A stretch of DNA of 64,000 bases from Anaeromyxobacter dehalogenans 2CP-C. Lineage in GTDB: Bacteria > Myxococcota > Myxococcia > Myxococcales > Anaeromyxobacteraceae. Numbering within the stretch: the stretch's first letter is position 1; the number at the start of each line of letters is the position of its first letter. Where the stretch lies: NCBI RefSeq assembly GCF_000013385.1, contig NC_007760.1, forward strand, positions 2,109,001 through 2,173,000. Reading direction: 5' to 3'. The position numbers and the translations under genes are program-made. This document shows positions 59,993-64,000 of the stretch, piece after piece. The notes beneath the pieces were generated by a model that searched no databases, was not told the DNA's origin, and saw only the letters and a program-made list of their open reading frames with translations.

Positions 59993-60484
59993 CTACGGCT
60001 CCAGGAGCCCTTCCGGCGGGTCCACCACCACCCGGCCCGCCGCGCGATCCACCTCGACGTACGGCGCGAGCGGCACCAGCAGCTCGCCCCGCGCGCCCTG
60101 CACCACCAGCACGTCCACCGCGCCGGTCTCCATCAGCCCGGTCACCGTCCCGAGCGCCTCGCCCTGGACGGTCACCACCGGCAGGCCCTCCAGGTCGCCC
60201 CAGTAGTGCCTGCCCTCTCCCGCCTCGCCCAGCTCCTCGCGAGGCGCGAGCACCTCGGCCCCGACCAGCGCCTCGGCCCCGGTGCGATCGGCGACGCCGT
60301 CGATCCGCACCGCCCAGAGGCGCCCCTGCGGCCGCGCCTCCAGCACCTTCCGCTCCACCTCGGCCGCGCCGTGCCGGAGCACGACGCGCTCGAGCGTCCC
60401 GAGCGCGCCCTCCGACCCGGCCACGCCCAGGTGACCCTTGAGCCCGAGCGCCCGGACCACCTTGCCGATCCGGACGAGCGCCAC
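59993..60484 (-). CDS. rimM: 16S rRNA processing protein RimM
   Basis: GTG at 60484, two bases after the khpA stop. The 163-residue protein has the N-terminal RimM barrel ([18 protein letters not shown]) and the PRC barrel ([62 protein letters not shown]). It assists 30S head assembly with S19. Confidence 0.95.
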   Translation of the reverse strand: MALVRIGKVVRALGLKGHLGVAGSEGALGTLERVVLRHGAAEVERKVLEARPQGRLWAVRIDGVADRTGAEALVGAEVLAPREELGEAGEGRHYWGDLEGLPVVTVQGEALGTVTGLMETGAVDVLVVQGARGELLVPLAPYVEVDRAAGRVVVDPPEGLLEP

Positions 60485-60486
60485 GG

Positions 60487-60717
60487 TCAGTCGAGGATGT
60501 CGAGCACCGCGCGCCGGCCCTGGCGCCGGGCCGCGCAGTCGAGCACGGTCCGGAACGCCTTGGCGGTCTTGCCGCCCCGCCCGATGACGCGCCCGAGGTC
60601 GTCGGGGGCCACCGTGAGCTCGAAGACGGTCGCGCGGTCGCGCTCGATCGCCTCCACCCTCACGGCGTCCTTCTGCTCGACGAGCTCGCGGGCGAGCCAC
60701 TGGACGAGGTCGCGCAT
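60487..60717 (-). CDS. khpA: KH-domain RNA-binding protein
   Basis: A 76-residue single-KH protein: [40 protein letters not shown] with the GxxG loop GRGG, and AVLDILD. Matches KhpA (formerly YlqC), which sits between rpsP and rimM in many bacteria and binds RNA with KhpB. Confidence 0.95.
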   Translation of the reverse strand: MRDLVQWLARELVEQKDAVRVEAIERDRATVFELTVAPDDLGRVIGRGGKTAKAFRTVLDCAARRQGRRAVLDILD

Positions 60718-60723
60718 CGACCC

Positions 60724-60990
60724 TTACGCCTTCGGCGCGGCGGGCGCGGCCGCCTTGGCGGCGCGCTTGAGGATCATCGCGACCGTCTGGCTCGGCTTGG
60801 CGCCGGCCTTCAGCCAGTGCTCGATCCGCTCGACCTTGAGCTCGATCCGCTCCGGGCGCTTGGTCGGATCGTAGATGCCGACGTCCTCGAGGTACTTGCC
60901 GTCCCGCGCGTTGCGCGAGTCGGTCGCCACCACGTGATAGAAGGGCGCCTTGTGCGTGCCCGCGCGCGACAGACGAAGAACGACCGCCAT
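60724..60990 (-). CDS. rpsP: 30S ribosomal protein S16
   Basis: An 88-residue S16: VVLRLSRAGTHKAPFYHVVATDSRNARDGKYLEDVGIYDPTKRPERIELKVERIEHWLKAGAKPSQTV, followed by an Ala-rich tail. First gene of the operon; ATG is preceded by GGAGG, and a TTGACA promoter lies about 90 bases upstream. Confidence 0.97.
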   Translation of the reverse strand: MAVVLRLSRAGTHKAPFYHVVATDSRNARDGKYLEDVGIYDPTKRPERIELKVERIEHWLKAGAKPSQTVAMILKRAAKAAAPAAPKA

Positions 60991-61076
60991 GAGCTCTGCC
61001 TCCGTGAAGCCTAAGATCCTGGAACGTGGAAGCTTCTCCAGCGGTGCGTCCGCGGAGCCTCCACGAAAAGTGGGTT

Positions 61077-61105
61077 CCTTTACGCTAACTTAGCGCGGGT
61101 GTCAA
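61077..61105 (-). promoter_or_regulatory. rpsP operon promoter with palindromic spacer
   Basis: On the minus strand TTGACA (61100-61105) and TAAAGG (61077-61082) are 17 bases apart. The spacer begins CCCG and contains the perfect palindrome CGCTAACTTAGCG (61083-61095), a likely operator. The -35 overlaps the stop of the PAP2 gene. The leader to rpsP is about 80 bases. Confidence 0.6.
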
Positions 61106-61695
61106 GGCGCAGGGTGACCTTCCTGCGCCGTGCCGTCCGCCGTCGCGCGGCGCGAGGCCCGCAGCCGCGCCAGGTGACCGCGCGGCGACGCGCGCAGCAC
61201 CGCCGCCCAGACCGCCCACGCGATCGCGGCGCCGGCCAGGCCGCCGCCCAGCAGATCCGGGCCCCAGTGCGGCCCGGACCACGCCCGCGCCGCCCCCCCG
61301 GCCGCCGCGACCAGGAGCGCCGCCCTCCCCCGCCGGCCGTAGGCGAGCAGCGTGTAGCCGACGAACACGCCGAGCGGGAGGCCCGGCGCCGAGGCGAGGT
61401 GCCGGAAGGTGGTGACGAGCAGGTCTCCCGCGTCCGCCGGCCGCGGCGCGGAGAGGACGCCCTGCGCCCCCGCCGCCAGGGCCCCTGCCGCCGCCAGCGC
61501 CGCCCAGAGCGGCGCCACCGCCTTCAGCACCGCGGGCACCTCGCGCTCCAGCCACGAGTACAGCGCGAGCCCCAGCAGCGCGAGGGCCCAGGGCTCGCTC
61601 GCGACGCCCGCCACCGCCCAGGCCACCTCCGCCCACCCCGGCGGCCCGGCGTGCCGGAGGGCGTCGAGCGGGTCCTGGGCGAGGAACGGCGGCAT
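61102..61695 (-). CDS. PAP2-like membrane protein
   Basis: ATG at 61695 gives 197 residues with four to five membrane helices (about residues 25-175). The pattern TFRHLASAPGLPLGVFVGYTLL ... GPHWGPDLLGGGLAGAAIAWAVW resembles the PAP2 superfamily, with SxPGLPxG where the phosphatase has PSGH and HWGPDLLGG where it has the final His-Asp block. The catalytic set is incomplete, so phosphatase activity is uncertain. The stop lies in the rpsP promoter. Confidence 0.65.
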   Translation of the reverse strand: MPPFLAQDPLDALRHAGPPGWAEVAWAVAGVASEPWALALLGLALYSWLEREVPAVLKAVAPLWAALAAAGALAAGAQGVLSAPRPADAGDLLVTTFRHLASAPGLPLGVFVGYTLLAYGRRGRAALLVAAAGGAARAWSGPHWGPDLLGGGLAGAAIAWAVWAAVLRASPRGHLARLRASRRATADGTAQEGHPAP

Positions 61696-61758
61696 GGGAG
61701 CGATGGTTGTACCAGCGGGCCGCCGCAGCGGAAAGCGAGAGGGGCCCCGAACGCGAGA

Positions 61759-61787
61759 GAGGCCGCGTGCGGCGCGCACGCGGCCTC
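61759..61787. terminator. Terminator candidate after rplQ
   Basis: GAGGCCGCGTGC (61759-61770) and GCACGCGGCCTC (61776-61787) form a perfect 12-bp stem with a 5-base loop. On the minus strand it follows the rplQ stop by about 30 bases, and a short TCTCTC stretch comes next. Good candidate for the alpha-operon terminator. Confidence 0.65.
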
Positions 61788-61816
61788 CCCTGGGAGCGTC
61801 GGCCGTGCGGCCGGCG

Positions 61817-62305
61817 CTACTCGGCCTTGGCGGCCTTCTTGGCGGGCTTCTTCTCCGCCTTGGGCGCCTTGGCGGCCTTGGGGGCCTTCTCGGCCTTGCC
61901 CGCGGCCTTCTTCTCGCCCTTCTCCTCCGCCTCGGGGGCGGCGGCCGGCGCGCGGTCCACCAGCTCGATGACCGACATCTCGGCGTTGTCGCCGGCGCGG
62001 CGGCCGACGCGGACGATGCGGGTGTAGCCGCCCGGCCGCGCCTTGAAGCGCTCGGCGAGCGTGTCGAAGAGCTTGTTCAGCACCTCGACGTCCCGGACGT
62101 TCCGGTGGGCGAGGCGGCGCGCGTGCGGCGTCCCGCGCTTCGCCTGCGTGATCACCTTGTCGGCGAAGCGCTTCAGCTCCTTCGCCTTCGGGGTGGTGGT
62201 GACGATCCGCTCGTGGCGGAAGAGGCTCGTCACCATGTTCTTGAACATTGCGGTCCGGTGCTCGGTGGTGCGATCGAGCCGGCGGCCGACGACGCGGTGC
62301 TTCAT
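61817..62305 (-). CDS. rplQ: 50S ribosomal protein L17
   Basis: A 162-residue L17: [58 protein letters not shown], then [33 protein letters not shown]. Bacterial L17 is usually 115-130 residues; here a Lys/Ala/Glu-rich C-terminal extension of about 40 residues ([15 protein letters not shown]) is added. Last gene of the alpha operon. Confidence 0.97.
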   Translation of the reverse strand: MKHRVVGRRLDRTTEHRTAMFKNMVTSLFRHERIVTTTPKAKELKRFADKVITQAKRGTPHARRLAHRNVRDVEVLNKLFDTLAERFKARPGGYTRIVRVGRRAGDNAEMSVIELVDRAPAAAPEAEEKGEKKAAGKAEKAPKAAKAPKAEKKPAKKAAKAE

Positions 62306-62335
62306 CTGGTGATCTCCTGTCCCTGTGCGGGCGCG

Positions 62336-63355
62336 CTAGACCTTGGGCGCGCCCTGCGGCGCCGCCTTCGGCGGCCAGTTCTCGAGCTTCATGCCGAGGG
62401 AGAGGCCCATCTCGGCCAGGATCTCCTTGATCTCCTTCAGCGACTTCCGGCCGAAATTCTTCGTCTTGAGCATCTCGGCCTCGGTCTTCTGCACGAGGTC
62501 GCCGATGGTCTTGATGTTCGCGTTCTGCAGGCAGTTCGCGCTACGGACCGAGAGCTCCAGCTCGTCCACCGAGCGGAAGAGGTTCTCGTTCAGCTTCTGC
62601 TCCTCGACCGGCTTGATCTCCTCGGCCGGCTCCTCCGCCTCGTCGAAGTTGATGAAGATCGAGAGCTGCTCCTTCACGATCTTCGCGGCGAAGGCGACCG
62701 CGTCCGCCGGGGCGACCGAGCCGTCGGTCCAGACCTCGAGCGTCAGCTTGTCGTAGTCGGTCTGCTGCCCGACGCGCGCGTTGGTGACCTGGTAGTTCAC
62801 CTTGCGGATGGGGCTGAAGAGCGCGTCGATGGGGATGGTGCCGATGGGCGAGCCGGGGACCTTGTTCCGCTCGGCCGGCACGTAGCCGCGGCCGCGGCGC
62901 GCGGTCATCTCGGCGCGGACCCGCCCGCCCTCGCTGATCGTGAGGATGTGGTGGCCCGGGTTCAGCACCTCGACCTGCGCGTCCGTGATGAGGTCGCCGG
63001 CCTTGATCTCCTTCGGGCCGTCCGCCTCGATCCGGATCGTCTTCACGTCGTTGGTGTGGATCTGGAGCAGGACTTCCTTGAGGTTGAGGATGATGTCGGT
63101 GACGTCCTCGGCCACCTCGGGGATGGTCATGAACTCGTGCTCGACGCCCTCGACCTTCACCGAGGTGATCGCGGCGCCCTGCAGGCTCGAGAGCAGCACG
63201 CGCCGCAGCGAGTTGCCGAGCGTGATGCCGAAGCCCCGCTCGAGCGGCTCCGCGACGAACTTCCCGTAGGTGTTCGAGAGGCTGTCCTGGTCCACGACCA
63301 GGCCGCGGGGCTTGATGAGGTCCCGCCAGTTCTTCGTGACGATCGGATCGACCAT
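62336..63355 (-). CDS. rpoA: DNA-directed RNA polymerase subunit alpha
   Basis: A 339-residue alpha subunit. The N-terminal domain (residues 25-235) has [39 protein letters not shown], and the C-terminal domain (residues 255-325) has [51 protein letters not shown] with the helix-hairpin-helix UP-element/CAP surface. Followed by rplQ 30 bases on. Confidence 0.98.
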   Translation of the reverse strand: MVDPIVTKNWRDLIKPRGLVVDQDSLSNTYGKFVAEPLERGFGITLGNSLRRVLLSSLQGAAITSVKVEGVEHEFMTIPEVAEDVTDIILNLKEVLLQIHTNDVKTIRIEADGPKEIKAGDLITDAQVEVLNPGHHILTISEGGRVRAEMTARRGRGYVPAERNKVPGSPIGTIPIDALFSPIRKVNYQVTNARVGQQTDYDKLTLEVWTDGSVAPADAVAFAAKIVKEQLSIFINFDEAEEPAEEIKPVEEQKLNENLFRSVDELELSVRSANCLQNANIKTIGDLVQKTEAEMLKTKNFGRKSLKEIKEILAEMGLSLGMKLENWPPKAAPQGAPKV

Positions 63356-63495
63356 GGGCTGTCTCCTCGGCCGCCGCCCCCTCTCCCGGCCCGCTCAGCC
63401 ATGCGGCGGGAGCACCGTGGGACGCGCGACTGCTTGGGATGGTGCGGTGCGGGCCGCGGCGCTCGCGCGCCCGGCCCGCCCGCCGGGCCCGTACC

Positions 63496-63515
63496 GCGGC
63501 CGCCGTGGCGGCCGC
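63496..63515. other. Hairpin in a long rpsD-rpoA spacer
   Basis: The 185-base gap between rpsD and rpoA is long for this operon. It contains GCGGCCGCC (63496-63504) and GGCGGCCGC (63507-63515), a 9-bp stem with only a 2-base loop. It may be an attenuator or processing site. No gene is seen in the gap. Confidence 0.35.
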
Positions 63516-63540
63516 CGCCCCGGGCCCGCGGGGGGCGCGA

Positions 63541-64000
63541 CTACTTCGAGTACAGCTCGACGATCAGCTGCTCCTGGATCGGCATGGTGATGTCCTCGCG
63601 CGCCGGCGAGGTCTTCACGGTGCCCTTGAAGCCGCCCTTGTCGAGGTCGAGCCACGCCGGCACGCCGCGGCGGTCCACCGCCTCGAGCGCCTCGGTGATC
63701 CGGACCACCTTCTTCGAGCGGTCCTTCAGCTCCACCTTGTCGCCGGGCCGGCACAGGTAGCTGGGGATGTTGACCTTGCGGCCGTTCACCTTGAAGTGGC
63801 CGTGGCGGACCAGCTGCCGGGCCTCGTTGCGGGTGTCCGCGAAGCCGAGCCGGAAGACCACGTTGTCGAGCCGGAGCTCGAGGGTCTGCAGCAGGTTCTC
63901 GCCGGTCTTGCCCTTGGCGGCCGCCGCGTTCTGGTAGGCGTGGCGGAACCCGGCCTCGAGCAGGCCGTACATCCGCTTCACCTTCTGCTTCTCGCGGAGC
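63541..64000 (-). CDS. rpsD: 30S ribosomal protein S4 (5' end missing)
   Basis: The visible 152 codons start outside the window: [97 protein letters not shown]. These are the C-terminal three-quarters of S4, including the S4 RNA-binding domain. S4 is usually about 205 residues, so roughly 55 are missing. S4 nucleates 30S assembly and often represses the alpha operon. Confidence 0.97.
   Translation of the reverse strand, partial: LREKQKVKRMYGLLEAGFRHAYQNAAAAKGKTGENLLQTLELRLDNVVFRLGFADTRNEARQLVRHGHFKVNGRKVNIPSYLCRPGDKVELKDRSKKVVRITEALEAVDRRGVPAWLDLDKGGFKGTVKTSPAREDITMPIQEQLIVELYSK

Overview
The window looks like chromosome of a very high-GC myxobacterium of the Anaeromyxobacter type (Myxococcota). 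That reading rests on G/C-saturated third codon positions, an MlaEFD-type lipid transport operon, a class III c-type cytochrome fused to a barrel-like domain, a sigma-54 two-component pair, and the gene order rsmI-yraN-(SMC-like)-rplS-trmD-rimM-khpA-rpsP. The assignment is inferred from style and synteny; no database comparison was possible.

Layout. 1-3.4 kb is a lower-GC accessory patch. It holds the 5' two-thirds of a membrane-anchored DUF4041 protein of the SNIPE anti-phage nuclease type, which runs off the left edge, and a DUF3800 protein, with about 1 kb of apparently non-coding DNA between them. 3.4-21.8 kb is ordinary chromosome: a PDZ protein and SGNH hydrolase, a crotonase, lipoproteins, a flippase-like membrane protein, a 2-hydroxyacid dehydrogenase with yacG, a TlpA-like thioredoxin, mlaD-mlaF-mlaE, an RluA-type pseudouridine synthase coupled to two M16 peptidases, and a cN-II-like 5'-nucleotidase. 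21.85-34.75 kb is an integrated element of about 12.8 kb in the 3' end of the selenocysteine tRNA gene (selC), bounded by a perfect 22-bp direct repeat. 34.75-64 kb returns to core genes: a cytochrome, msrA, dodecin, speA, an ABC exporter, rluD, a MinD-like ATPase, a lytic transglycosylase, a histidine kinase with its NtrC-type regulator, the rsmI-to-rpsP translation cluster, and the end of the alpha operon (rpsD-rpoA-rplQ).

The selC element is the most unusual part. All its genes lie on the minus strand, and many are joined by 4-base ATGA/GTGA overlaps. It carries a tyrosine integrase, a RepA-like hexameric-helicase ATPase, an iteron-like array of the 9-mer ATCGGTTCC, a ribbon-helix-helix protein, a MerR/Xis-like HTH protein, a HigB/HigA toxin-antitoxin pair, several secreted or lipoprotein products including a tail-fibre-like one, and many small unknown proteins. 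I see no capsid, portal, terminase, relaxase or conjugation genes, so it is either a satellite-like or a plasmid-like integrative element. Its attP core lies inside the integrase coding frame. In the integrated state the last 12 integrase codons and the stop are read antisense from the host tRNA. The original C-terminal tail of about 91 codons is stranded at the other end of the element, still open and in frame with the core repeat. Excision should restore a longer integrase.

Several strand-coupled gene sets suggest shared function: SNIPE and DUF3800 as defence; MlaD/F/E as lipid transport; the two M16 peptidases as an active/inactive pair; rpsP through rplS as a ribosome maturation operon under a TTGACA promoter with a palindrome in its spacer; rpsD-rpoA-rplQ as the conserved transcription/translation operon.
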